The translations under genes and the position numbers were made by a program. The notes below the pieces were generated by a model. That model worked only from the letters and a program-made list of their open reading frames with translations. It made no database searches and was not told the DNA's origin. Positions 56,582 through 64,000 of a stretch of DNA of 64,000 nucleotides are shown here, piece after piece; positions within the stretch are counted from its first letter, which is position 1, and each line of letters opens with the position of its first letter. The DNA is from RBG-16-57-11 sp964503145 (GTDB lineage Bacteria; Chloroflexota; Anaerolineae; Anaerolineales; UBA4823): assembly GCA_964503145.1 (NCBI GenBank), contig CAZCYV010000008.1, positions 62,001 through 126,000 of the forward strand. Direction: 5' to 3'.

Positions 56582-58363
56582 ATGTCCGAAAACATTCTTG
56601 TGGCTGTGGCCTGGCCTTACGCCAATTCGCAAATCCATGTCGGCAATCTGACCGGCTCTTATCTGCCGGCGGATATTTTCGCCCGTTATCACCGACTGGC
56701 GGGCAACCGAGTCGCAATGGTCTCCGGCTCCGACGCCCATGGCACGCCGGTCACGGTGCGCGCCGACGCCGAGGGGACGACCCCGCTGAAAGTTTATGAA
56801 CGCTACCACGCCACTTTCCTGGAGTTGTATCAAAAGCTAGGGCTGACGTACGACCTGTTCACCAGCACGCATACCGAGAACCATTTTAAGGTCTCGCAAG
56901 ACATCTTCCTGGCGCTGCTGGCGAACAACTACCTGTATAGCGAGCGGCAAAAGCAGTGGTTCGCCCCTTCGCAGGGGCGCTTCCTGCCCGATCGTTACAT
57001 CGAAGGGACCTGCTACATCTGCGGTTACCCCAACGCCCGCGGCGATCAGTGCGATGGTTGCGGCAGCCTGCTCGATGCCACTCAGTTGATCGACCCGCGC
57101 TCCAAGATCGACGGCACAACCCCGGAACTGCGCGAGACCGAGCATTATTACCTCGACCTGGGCGCCCTGGAGCCGGCGATCGTCGAGTTCCTGCGCCAGC
57201 GCGAAGGATATTTTCGTCCCAATGTGCTGCGCCAATCCCTGGGTCAAATCCTGACCGAAGGCCTGCGCGGCAGGCCCATCACGCGCGACCTGGATTGGGG
57301 CATCCCGGTGCCGGTAGAAGGCTGGCAGGGGAAATGTCTCTATGTGTGGTTCGAGGCGGTGATCGGCTACCTATCGGCCTCCATCGAGCTGGCGAAACTA
57401 AATGGTCGGCCAGATGACTGGCACGACTGGTGGTACAACCCGGATGCACGGGCATATTACTTCATCGGGAAGGATAACATCCCCTTCCATGCGGTGATCT
57501 GGCCGGGGCAGTTGATCGGCGCAGGCGAGGCGTTTGGCAAGCTGTTCGAGGGTCGCGAAGGCTGCCGCCTTACCCTGCCCTACGACATACCCGCGAACGA
57601 ATTCATGAACCTGGAGGGCCGGAAGATCTCCGGCAGTCGCAATTGGGCTGTTTGGGGACTGGATTTCCTGAGCCGCTATGATCCCGACCCGTTGCGTTAC
57701 TACCTGACGGTCAACATGCCGGAAACCAAAGACACCGATTGGGACTGGGACGATTTCGTGCGCCGCAACAATGACGAACTGGTGGCGACCTGGGGCAACC
57801 TGGCCAACCGGGTGCTCTCCTTTGCATACAAACATTGGGAGGGCCGCGTGCCCGAGCCGGGGGAATTGCGTCCCGAAGATCAAGAGATCATCGCCACGGT
57901 GGAAGCCGGATTTCAGAGCGTGGGCGAACACCTGGAGGCGGTACACCTGCGGGCGGCGCTGGGCGAAGCGTTGCGCCTGGCGGCAGAGGTCAACAAATAT
58001 CTCGATAGGACTGCGCCCTGGTTCGAGATCAAGACCGACAAAGCCGCGGCGGCCAGGTCGGTCTATGCTGCCTTGCGCGCCATCGACTCGTTGAAGGTGT
58101 TGTTTGCGCCGTTCATCCCCTTCTCCAGCGAGCGACTGCACCGCTATCTGGGCTACACCGAGCCGCTGTTCGGCAGCCAGTACACGGAAATCGTCCAGGA
58201 CGGACTGGGCGAACACACCGTGCTGCGCTACCGTCCCGGCCCGGCAGGAGTGCAATGGCGTCCCAGCCAGCTCCCCGCCGGGCAGGCGCTCCAGCCGCCG
58301 GCGCCACTGTTCCGCAAGTTGGAACCAAGCGTCGCAGCCGAGGAACGCGCTCGCCTGGGTTAA
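56582..58363 (+). CDS. metG: Methionyl-tRNA synthetase
   Basis: A 593-residue class I synthetase. AWPYANSQIHVGNLTGSYLP includes the HIGH-like H-V-G-N at 19-22; GTCYICGYPNARGDQCDGCG gives a C-x2-C...C-x2-C zinc knuckle; EGRKISGSRNWAVWG near residue 350 is the KMSKS position, read K-I-S-G-S with Gly for the second Lys. The anticodon-binding domain follows, and there is no C-terminal EMAP-like dimer domain. GGAGG before the ATG. Expression is probably controlled by the upstream attenuator. Confidence 0.95.
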   Translation: MSENILVAVAWPYANSQIHVGNLTGSYLPADIFARYHRLAGNRVAMVSGSDAHGTPVTVRADAEGTTPLKVYERYHATFLELYQKLGLTYDLFTSTHTENHFKVSQDIFLALLANNYLYSERQKQWFAPSQGRFLPDRYIEGTCYICGYPNARGDQCDGCGSLLDATQLIDPRSKIDGTTPELRETEHYYLDLGALEPAIVEFLRQREGYFRPNVLRQSLGQILTEGLRGRPITRDLDWGIPVPVEGWQGKCLYVWFEAVIGYLSASIELAKLNGRPDDWHDWWYNPDARAYYFIGKDNIPFHAVIWPGQLIGAGEAFGKLFEGREGCRLTLPYDIPANEFMNLEGRKISGSRNWAVWGLDFLSRYDPDPLRYYLTVNMPETKDTDWDWDDFVRRNNDELVATWGNLANRVLSFAYKHWEGRVPEPGELRPEDQEIIATVEAGFQSVGEHLEAVHLRAALGEALRLAAEVNKYLDRTAPWFEIKTDKAAAARSVYAALRAIDSLKVLFAPFIPFSSERLHRYLGYTEPLFGSQYTEIVQDGLGEHTVLRYRPGPAGVQWRPSQLPAGQALQPPAPLFRKLEPSVAAEERARLG

Positions 58364-58414
58364 TCACCGGGCGACTCGATCGGCTCGCTGATCGATCGTC
58401 AGATGCATCTGCAC

Positions 58415-58451
58415 AGACAGGCCAGGAAGGTCATCACCTCCTGGCCTGTCT
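58415..58451. terminator. Bidirectional terminator hairpin
   Basis: A perfect 13-bp stem, AGACAGGCCAGGA (58415-58427) with TCCTGGCCTGTCT (58439-58451), loop 11 nt, between the convergent metG and DUF4013 genes. T-rich TTATCATT follows on the plus strand. Confidence 0.75.
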
Positions 58452-58487
58452 TATCATTCCAAATTGCCTGTAGGGCTTGTGGTTCTC

Positions 58488-59141
58488 CTAGAAGCCTTTT
58501 GCTTCCACGGCCGCGTTGTAAGCCTGCCCCCACAGGTGACCCTGGATGGCGTAAGCCAGGGCTGCGGTGAAGATGACGCCGATGAAGCACAGGATCACAC
58601 CCAGCGAAGCGATCAAGCCAGCCACAATGCTGCCCAGCAAAACAAGCAGGTAGGCCGCAGGAGCAGCGCGCACCAGGGCGAAGACCTCGCCGAAGCGGAA
58701 GGCTGCGCCGATCTCGTTGGTGACGACGAACTTGGCCAAAGCGGCGGGCAGGACGATGGCCAGCGCAATACCATAGATCGCCGAGATGCAGCTCACGCAG
58801 ATGGAGATCACGCTGATGAGAGTCATCATAGTATCATCGCCGCCGTTCTGCGCGAACATGACAGGCAAATTGGCGCAGATGGAGAGCAAGATAAGCGGCA
58901 GCGCATACACCAGGCTGATCACGAACATCTTGAGGCCCCTCATCAGATATTCGCCGAACGCGCCCCAGTCTGGCAGCGTTTCGGGTTCACGTTGGATCAC
59001 CCGACGGGTGATTTCCAACGCCCAACCGCCCACAATGAGCTGGCCAATTAAGGGGATCAGCATCACCAACCCGGCGATGCCGATCTTCTTCAGCCAGTCC
59101 TTATCCTCGAATGCGAAGGTGAAAGCTTTTCCAAACTCCAT
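58488..59141 (-). CDS. DUF4013 membrane protein
   Basis: A 217-residue integral membrane protein. The opening AFTFAFEDKDWLKKIGIAGL, then IPLIGQLIVGGWALEITRRV and DWGAFGEYLMRGLKMFVISL, is the DUF4013 pattern found in Chloroflexota, Firmicutes and archaea. About five membrane helices. Function unknown. It has a strong ribosome binding site (AAGGAGG) and stands alone, ending at the bidirectional terminator. The 113-bp gap upstream to 59254 is AT-rich and carries its likely promoter, but no clean hexamers. Confidence 0.75.
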   Translation of the reverse strand: MEFGKAFTFAFEDKDWLKKIGIAGLVMLIPLIGQLIVGGWALEITRRVIQREPETLPDWGAFGEYLMRGLKMFVISLVYALPLILLSICANLPVMFAQNGGDDTMMTLISVISICVSCISAIYGIALAIVLPAALAKFVVTNEIGAAFRFGEVFALVRAAPAAYLLVLLGSIVAGLIASLGVILCFIGVIFTAALAYAIQGHLWGQAYNAAVEAKGF

Positions 59142-59254
59142 GACGGCCTCCTTGAATAATTGAAGTTGAGTGGAACCTTAATATCGGATCAACACAATCT
59201 TATCAGCTTTTTAGAATTTTGCACGAAAATTTATCTAAATATTTTCCTCTTCCA

Positions 59255-59491
59255 TCAGGCGGCTGCGGCGCTCATCGAGAGAAATCGAACATGCCAGCGT
59301 CTTTCTGAGGGGCTAAAAATCAACTCGCACACCCGCTCTCCAGGGATCATCACCAGAATGTGTTCGCCGCGCGCATCTTGCCAGCGCCGCCCAATCGAGT
59401 CCACCTGATAGGTCTGGCCTTGCCAGGTAAAGCTCAAAGGAATAACCCCGCCTTGGGTGTCGAAACGGGCGACGACTTCAACCGGCTCCAT
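59255..59491 (-). CDS. Small conserved-looking protein, function unknown
   Basis: A 78-residue protein, EPVEVVARFDTQGGVIPLSF then TWQGQTYQVDSIGRRWQD, that looks like a small all-beta domain with an aromatic and charged C-terminal strand (RRWHVRFLSM). I do not recognise a named family. It overlaps the end of the pncC-like gene by 14 bp on the same strand, and its codon pattern is that of a real gene, so translation coupling is likely. Confidence 0.6.
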   Translation of the reverse strand: MEPVEVVARFDTQGGVIPLSFTWQGQTYQVDSIGRRWQDARGEHILVMIPGERVCELIFSPSERRWHVRFLSMSAAAA

Positions 59492-59963
59492 CGAGATACT
59501 CCAGCAGGCGGCGCAGCGCCTGCTCGGCGGCCTGCTCCTTGATCCGAATACGTTCGCCCTGGAACAAGTAAAACCAGGCCTGCTCGTCGTCAGGAGCGCT
59601 CAGGCCGATCCAGGTGGCGCCAACCGGCTTTTCGGGCGTCCCGCCGCCCGGCCCAGCAATACCGCTCACGGAGACGCTGATCTCCGCTCCCAGCGCCAGA
59701 CGCACGCCGCGCGCCATCTCCAAAACCGTTTCCCGGCTGACCGCGCCGTATCGTTCCAGCGTTTCCTGGCGCACACCCAACAGGCGCATTTTCGCCTCAT
59801 TTGCGTACGCCATCACCCCGCCAAGGAAATAGGCAGAAGACCCGGCCACATTGGTGATGCGATGGCCGATCAAACCACCCGTGCACGACTCCGCCACCGC
59901 CAGGCGCAGACCATGCTCTTGCAACTTCCCCCCAACTAGAAACTCCAGGGGTTGGTGTTCCAT
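59478..59963 (-). CDS. pncC: Nicotinamide-nucleotide amidase (CinA C-terminal domain)
   Basis: A 161-residue stand-alone CinA C-terminal domain. RLAVAESCTGGLIGHRITNV carries the conserved E-S-C-T-G-G with the catalytic Ser/Thr, YANEAKMRLLGV and VSVSGIAGPGGGTPEKPVG complete the family. It converts NMN to nicotinate mononucleotide in NAD recycling. The frame is open to 60116, but the ATG at 59963, 7 nt downstream of a TATAAT, starts the homology. Confidence 0.88.
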   Translation of the reverse strand: MEHQPLEFLVGGKLQEHGLRLAVAESCTGGLIGHRITNVAGSSAYFLGGVMAYANEAKMRLLGVRQETLERYGAVSRETVLEMARGVRLALGAEISVSVSGIAGPGGGTPEKPVGATWIGLSAPDDEQAWFYLFQGERIRIKEQAAEQALRRLLEYLDGAG

Positions 59964-59970
59964 GAGCGCA

Positions 59971-59976
59971 ATTATA
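59971..59976 (-). promoter_or_regulatory. -10 box of pncC, leaderless layout
   Basis: TATAAT on the minus strand, 7 nt before the ATG at 59963, with no ribosome binding site between. The nearest -35-like TTGACA is 28 nt upstream, too far to pair with it. Confidence 0.5.
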
Positions 59977-60085
59977 CTCGCGTCAGCTTGAGGCGGCGCC
60001 AATCTGTCAATTCTCCCATTCTGATCGTTACACATGGGAATTATTGAGTAAAATAGGAACAATCCGCACAACAAGGAGGCTGCCC

Positions 60086-61015
60086 ATGTCCCGAGGACGC
60101 GATCGCTGGATTTCATTTCTGCTGATACTTCCCTCGATTGTCTTGATCGGCATATTTGTGTACGGCTTCATCGCCTGGACGGGGTGGGTCTCCCTTTCCA
60201 AATGGGACGGCGTCGAGCCGAATTATGCCTGGAATGGGCTGGAGAATTACCGTCTGCTCTTCACCAAAGCCGGGGGCGTTTCTGCCCAACGCTTCACCAT
60301 CGATCTGTGGAATACTTTGTTCTTCACCCTGTTTTTCCTGCTGATTTGTGTGGGCATCGGCCTGTTGCTGGCGATCCTGTTGGACCAGAAAGTCAAGGGC
60401 GAAGGCCTCTTCCGCACGATCTATCTCTTTCCAATGGCGCTTTCTTTCGTGGTTACCGGCGTGGTGTGGCAATGGATCTTCGCCCCAGGGACGGCCTCGC
60501 GCCCGCGGGGCATCAATGCGTTGCTGGAAATCGTCGGGTTAGGCAATCTCAAATGGAAATGGTACACCGACACGACCTCCTGGGGGCCGTTCCATGTTGC
60601 CCTGATCCCGGTGATCATCGCCGCCTCCTGGCAGCTCATCGGCTACACCATGGCGATGTACCTGGCCGGGTTGCGGGGCATCCCAGAGGAGTTGCGCGAG
60701 GCGGCCCGCGTGGACGGCGCTACAGAAGTGCAAATCTATCGCCACGTAATTCTGCCCATCCTGGCGCCTATCACCCTCAGCGCACTGATCGTCCTGGGAC
60801 ATATTTCCCTGAAAATCTTCGACCTGATTTACACGATGACCGGCAAAGGGCCAGCCTTCGTTACCGATGTGCCGGGCATCTTCATGTTCGAGACCACCTT
60901 CCAGGGCAACCATTACGCCCAAGGCGCCGCCATTTCTATGGTGATGCTGATTATGGTCGCCATGGTCATCGTGCCTTATCTGGCCTACAGCCTGCGACGT
61001 GAGGTGGAGCTATGA
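60086..61015 (+). CDS. Sugar ABC transporter permease (MalF/UgpA type)
   Basis: A 309-residue inner-membrane permease with six hydrophobic segments. The EAA motif is EELREAARVDGATEVQIYRH, which contacts the ATPase, and the N-terminus RWISFLLILPSIVLIGIFVY is typical of carbohydrate (CUT1) permeases. AAGGAGG before the ATG at 60086 sets the start against the longer frame from 60044. No solute-binding protein precedes it and no ATPase follows; these must be elsewhere. Confidence 0.9.
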   Translation: MSRGRDRWISFLLILPSIVLIGIFVYGFIAWTGWVSLSKWDGVEPNYAWNGLENYRLLFTKAGGVSAQRFTIDLWNTLFFTLFFLLICVGIGLLLAILLDQKVKGEGLFRTIYLFPMALSFVVTGVVWQWIFAPGTASRPRGINALLEIVGLGNLKWKWYTDTTSWGPFHVALIPVIIAASWQLIGYTMAMYLAGLRGIPEELREAARVDGATEVQIYRHVILPILAPITLSALIVLGHISLKIFDLIYTMTGKGPAFVTDVPGIFMFETTFQGNHYAQGAAISMVMLIMVAMVIVPYLAYSLRREVEL

Positions 61016-61869
61016 GAAAGCGAACTATTGACCCGTCTCGCATCGGGATTTACATCCTCATGCTGCTCTTCGCAGCGCTCTTCTTGTTGCCTGTGTACGT
61101 CATGTTGGCCAGTTCGTTCAAGACCTTTGCCGAAGTGCAAGATCTTTCTAAGATGTGGAGCCTGCCAGCCGGTCTGAACCTGGAGAGCTTCAAAGCTGCC
61201 TGGTCTGGCATCCCTGGTAAGGGCCTACGCGGGCTTTCGGGCAATCTGCTCAACAGCTTCTACCTGACCGTTCCTGCAACCATCATCTCATCCTTCCTGG
61301 GCTCGCTAAACGGCTATGTGCTCTCGAAGTGGAAGTTCCCCGGCGCAAACGTCGTCTTCCCTTTGTTGCTATTTGGCATGTTCATCCCTTACCAGAGCAT
61401 CTTGATCCCAATGACGCAGACGCTCTCGTGGCTTGGCCTGGGCGGAACGCTCTGGGGATTGATCCTGGTGCACGTGATCTACGGCATCCCGATCACCACG
61501 CTCATTTTCCGCAATTACTACGCCGAAGTGCCAACGGACCTGGTCGAGGCTGCCAACATCGATGGCGCCGGCATCCTCGGCATCTATTGGAGAGTGCTCT
61601 TTCCTCTTTCGTTGCCCGGCTTCGTGGTGGTGATCATCTGGCAATTCACCAATATCTGGAATGAATTCCTGTTCGCGGTCACCGTTCTGCAAAAGCCAGA
61701 GCTCCAACCGATCACGGTAGCGCTGCGCAACCTGTCCGGCAGCCAGATCAAGGAATGGAACATGGTCATGGCCGGCGCACTGATCGCCGCCATCCCCACG
61801 CTGATGATCTACATTCTGCTCGGCCGCTTCTTTATCCGCGGCCTGCTGGCCGGATCGGTGAAAGGCTAG
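61012..61869 (+). CDS. Sugar ABC transporter permease (MalG type)
   Basis: A 285-residue permease, partner of the previous gene (ATGA overlap). GIYILMLLFAALFLLPVYVM opens the first helix, LSKWKFPGANVVFPLLLFGM and FIPYQSILIPM follow, and the EAA loop is PTDLVEAANIDGAGILGIYW. With the MalF-type partner it would form the membrane channel of a CUT1 importer for a di- or oligosaccharide or glycerol phosphate; substrate not deducible. Confidence 0.9.
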   Translation: MRKRTIDPSRIGIYILMLLFAALFLLPVYVMLASSFKTFAEVQDLSKMWSLPAGLNLESFKAAWSGIPGKGLRGLSGNLLNSFYLTVPATIISSFLGSLNGYVLSKWKFPGANVVFPLLLFGMFIPYQSILIPMTQTLSWLGLGGTLWGLILVHVIYGIPITTLIFRNYYAEVPTDLVEAANIDGAGILGIYWRVLFPLSLPGFVVVIIWQFTNIWNEFLFAVTVLQKPELQPITVALRNLSGSQIKEWNMVMAGALIAAIPTLMIYILLGRFFIRGLLAGSVKG

Positions 61870-61890
61870 CGAAAAAACAATCCAGACGCC

Positions 61891-61931
61891 AAAAGCGCCA
61901 GGTTGGACGTCCACAGCGATCAACCTGGCGC
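61891..61931 (-). terminator. Terminator of the feo operon
   Basis: An 11-bp perfect stem, GCGCCAGGTTG (61895-61905) with CAACCTGGCGC (61921-61931), 15-nt loop. Read on the minus strand it is followed at once by TTTT, so it best serves the leftward feo genes; it also separates them from the converging permeases. Confidence 0.65.
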
Positions 61932-61982
61932 ATTGGTAGACTCGGGTTCCTGCCCTGCCTGGCGAGCCGTTCGCAGCCAGGC

Positions 61983-62279
61983 TCAATTCCTTGAATTGTT
62001 CGCCACGCAAATCTGGCAGGCCAGCTCATCCTCCAGAGCGATCTCGCTGTGTTCAACCTGCACCACCGTGATCGGGGTGCGTTGCAAGACGCGCACGCAA
62101 CGCCCTGGCGCCAGCCCATAGGCCTGTAAATGCCCCCAACGTTCGGGCGGCAATTCCGGTGCAAAGCCCAGTAATCGCACCGCCTCGCCAGGCAGCACAT
62201 CGGCCAGGGTTTCCTGACGGCCCGTGCAGCGCCGACAGCGTTTGCGTTTCCTATGGTATCTGCGTCCAAAACGCCACAT
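61983..62279 (-). CDS. feoA: FeoA-domain protein
   Basis: A 98-residue protein whose residues 25-93 form a FeoA SH3-like domain (LADVLPGEAVRLLGF, HLQAYGLAPGRCVRVLQRTP, then VEHSEIALEDELACQICV). FeoA is a cytosolic partner of FeoB in ferrous iron uptake. The N-terminal extension of about 20 residues is very basic with a C-x2-C (KRKRCRRCTGR), unusual for FeoA. GAGGAG precedes the ATG. It is last in the operon. Confidence 0.82.
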   Translation of the reverse strand: MWRFGRRYHRKRKRCRRCTGRQETLADVLPGEAVRLLGFAPELPPERWGHLQAYGLAPGRCVRVLQRTPITVVQVEHSEIALEDELACQICVANNSRN

Positions 62280-62283
62280 TTCC

Positions 62284-62505
62284 TCAGCTCCTCTGCGATG
62301 TATCGGGAATGTACACTTCTTTTCCAGGAGAGATCACGCGTTTGACCAACCGCGCCAGGATTGAGCGCTCAGGGTTAACCATTTCAAATCCGCACACCGG
62401 GCAACAGGTGAGCTGGCAGCCCCGCTGCAATGGGCACGAGCGACAGGCTGTGTGTTTAGTAGGATCGAAGCGATGTCCGCACATCGTACAGGTCATCATT
62501 TCCAC
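62284..62505 (-). CDS. Small cysteine-rich zinc-ribbon-like protein between feoB and feoA
   Basis: A 73-residue protein with eight cysteines: TCTMCGHRFDPTKHTACRSC then LQRGCQLTCCPVCGFEMV, arranged as C-x2-C, C-x2-C, C, C-C-x2-C. This could bind two metals or an iron-sulphur cluster. The GTG at 62505 follows GGAGG by 6 nt and lies directly after the feoB stop, so the genes are coupled. It is not FeoC (no winged helix) nor the membrane-type FeoB-associated Cys protein. Role in the Feo system is inferred. Confidence 0.65.
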   Translation of the reverse strand: MEMMTCTMCGHRFDPTKHTACRSCPLQRGCQLTCCPVCGFEMVNPERSILARLVKRVISPGKEVYIPDTSQRS

Positions 62506-62507
62506 GG

Positions 62508-64000
62508 CTATCCTCCCCATCCGATGAACAGCAGCAACCGGTTGAGCAGCCCGCCGACGAACAGCGCCAGAGGGATGATAAAAGCGACCATGCCCAAAGC
62601 CGTCCGGGCGCCACGCTCCTTAGCGATCATCATCACGCTGGCGACGCAAGGGATAAAGAGGGTAATCGTCACCATCGAAACCAGCACCTGGAGTTCGTTC
62701 AACTGTCCATGAGAAGCCATCAGAAACAGGCCGGTGGCGCCGAAATCCCGGCGCAAGAAGCCCATCACGAAGGCGGCGCTGGCCTCTGTAGGCAGACCCA
62801 ACCATCCGGTCATCAACGGCTCTCCAGCACGCACCATCCAGGCCAGCGCGCCGGTCTTATCCATCAGGAACATCAGCGCTGCGCCGAGCAGAAACAACGG
62901 TACCACTTCCTTGACGTACCATTCCAGTCGGGCCAGCGTTTTGATCAGCACATTGGAAGCCTGCGGCAGGCGCAGAGGCGGCAGCTCCACGACCAGCATG
63001 GTGCGCTCTCCGGGGGAAAGCCGCGCCGCCAGCCAGCCCACCGCCAACAAAACAAGTAGGATCACGCCACCCCAGATCAGCGCAGCGCCGAAAGAGATCC
63101 CGGCCAGCATCCCCATCACCACGCCCAATTGGGCCGAGCAGGGCACTGCCAGCGCCAGCAACAGGGTCACCAGCAGACGCTCCCGCCTGCTTTCCAACAC
63201 CCGTGTCGTCAGCATAGCCATCGTGACACACCCCAGCCCCAACACCATCGGCAGCACGGCTTTGCCGTTCAAGCCCAACGCCTTGAAGATGCGGTTGCTC
63301 AGCGCAGCCAGGCGCGGCAGATATCCCGAATCCTCCAGGATGCCAAAAGCCAGAAAGAACGTCGTCACAATCGGCAGGATGAGCGCTATGGCGTAGGTCA
63401 TGCCCATCGTCCACAGGCCATAGGGGCCAACCAGCAATTCCTCCACCCAGGATATGGCAACAACACGCTGCACCAGCCCAACGACCCAGGGGTTGACCAT
63501 CTGACCAAACAACTGCTCCTCCAGCAGGCCGACCAGGGTTCCTGCCCCAAACACCCCCACGAACCAGTAGATGGCGTACAGCACCGCGGCCAGGAAAGCC
63601 CACCCCCAGACCGGATGGGTGGTCAACGTGCCGAGATAGACGCTCCAGCCGCGGCTGCCCTCGCCTGCAGAAAGAAGCACCGCGTCCGCCAGCCGCTCGA
63701 CGAATTCCAGGCGCGCTTGCTGGATAAGCGCGGCAAGGCTTACGGGGCTGGACTCCTGGACGAGGCTGCGCTGATGCTCAAGGCGCGAAAACTGGGCCGA
63801 GTCCAACCGTCTGCGCAGCCAATCTTCGACAACGGCATCGCCGCTCAGCCAGAGCAGCCCCAAAGCGCGCGCCTGAATCGGTAGAGTGCTCGCGATGTCT
63901 GCTTGCACAAGCGCCTGGAAATCGTCCAGCGCGGCTTCGATTTCGGCGGGATATTGCATGCGAAAGGCGCACGGCCTGGCCGCACGCAAAGTCTCGGTTA
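62508..64000 (-). CDS. feoB: Ferrous iron transporter FeoB, C-terminal part (partial)
   Basis: The membrane half of FeoB; the N-terminal GTPase domain lies beyond the right edge, and the frame is open to the end of the window. Visible are the helical linker (ARPCAFRMQYPAEIEAALDD), the first Gate motif near LPIVTTFFLAFGILEDSGYL, MVLGLGCVTMAMLTTRVLES with the conserved Cys, and the second Gate half MGFLRRDFGATGLFLMASHG. It imports Fe(II) in a GTP-dependent way. A TTG at 63989 is not a real start. Confidence 0.92.
   Translation of the reverse strand, partial: TETLRAARPCAFRMQYPAEIEAALDDFQALVQADIASTLPIQARALGLLWLSGDAVVEDWLRRRLDSAQFSRLEHQRSLVQESSPVSLAALIQQARLEFVERLADAVLLSAGEGSRGWSVYLGTLTTHPVWGWAFLAAVLYAIYWFVGVFGAGTLVGLLEEQLFGQMVNPWVVGLVQRVVAISWVEELLVGPYGLWTMGMTYAIALILPIVTTFFLAFGILEDSGYLPRLAALSNRIFKALGLNGKAVLPMVLGLGCVTMAMLTTRVLESRRERLLVTLLLALAVPCSAQLGVVMGMLAGISFGAALIWGGVILLVLLAVGWLAARLSPGERTMLVVELPPLRLPQASNVLIKTLARLEWYVKEVVPLFLLGAALMFLMDKTGALAWMVRAGEPLMTGWLGLPTEASAAFVMGFLRRDFGATGLFLMASHGQLNELQVLVSMVTITLFIPCVASVMMIAKERGARTALGMVAFIIPLALFVGGLLNRLLLFIGWGG

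Overview
The window is about 64 kb of GC-rich bacterial chromosome. It most resembles a member of the Chloroflexota, probably class Anaerolineae. That placement is an inference from the mix of families (a T-box upstream of thrS, a Wzz/tyrosine-autokinase fusion with a tyrosine-rich tail, DUF4013 and PF14907 proteins, Pro/Thr-rich lipoproteins) and is not proven by a marker gene. Coding density is high and many genes overlap by ATGA or GTGA junctions.

Layout. 1-2390: end of a phosphoglucose/phosphomannose isomerase, then a minus-strand block (PAP2 phosphatase, nucleotidyltransferase, a protein of the so-called quinate 5-dehydrogenase family). 2528-3536: ilvE. 3681-34929: a roughly 31 kb plus-strand cell-surface polysaccharide cluster. 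It holds a PF14907 nucleotidyltransferase, two methyltransferases, a Wzx-type flippase, two GT-C membrane proteins, three asparagine-synthetase-like proteins, six GT4 and two GT2 glycosyltransferases, an O-antigen ligase/polymerase, a CapK-like adenylating enzyme, a TPR protein, a phosphoglycosyl transferase with inverted domain order, and a sugar-nucleotide trio (LegB-like dehydratase, nucleotidyltransferase, DegT aminotransferase). 35019-38840: translation genes, namely tRNA-Val(GAC), a T-box leader with thrS, then infC (start codon ATC), rpmI and rplT. 38908-43369: a DUF1232 protein and three secreted lipoproteins. 43418-47698: a partly decayed stretch with a short leader ORF and terminator, a degenerate ABC ATPase, a GNAT fragment, an intact HAD hydrolase and amidase, and an MFS remnant. 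47707-51024: minus-strand polysaccharide polymerase/ligase plus Wzz/BY-kinase, which probably serves the large cluster. 51189-54987: alpha/beta hydrolase, sensor kinase, rdgB and a YceD-like gene. 55068-58363: a primary-type sigma factor and metG preceded by a Met-codon leader peptide. 58488-64000: DUF4013 protein, pncC-like amidase, two sugar ABC permeases and a feo operon cut by the window edge.

How it fits together. The trio at 32-35 kb makes an amino-sugar nucleotide; the PGT at 30.2 kb would load the first sugar on undecaprenyl phosphate; the GT4/GT2 enzymes extend it; flippase, polymerase and the Wzz/BY-kinase export and size it. Several genes there carry abrupt low-GC tracts and one flippase remnant is visible, so the cluster has been reshuffled by transfer and recombination.

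The most unusual signals are regulatory. A classic ribosome-mediated attenuator appears upstream of metG: a 34-codon leader ORF with four clustered internal Met codons and mutually exclusive hairpins. A similar-looking leader cassette lies at 43.4 kb, infC starts at ATC, and three genes have a -10 box exactly 7 nt before the ATG (leaderless pattern).
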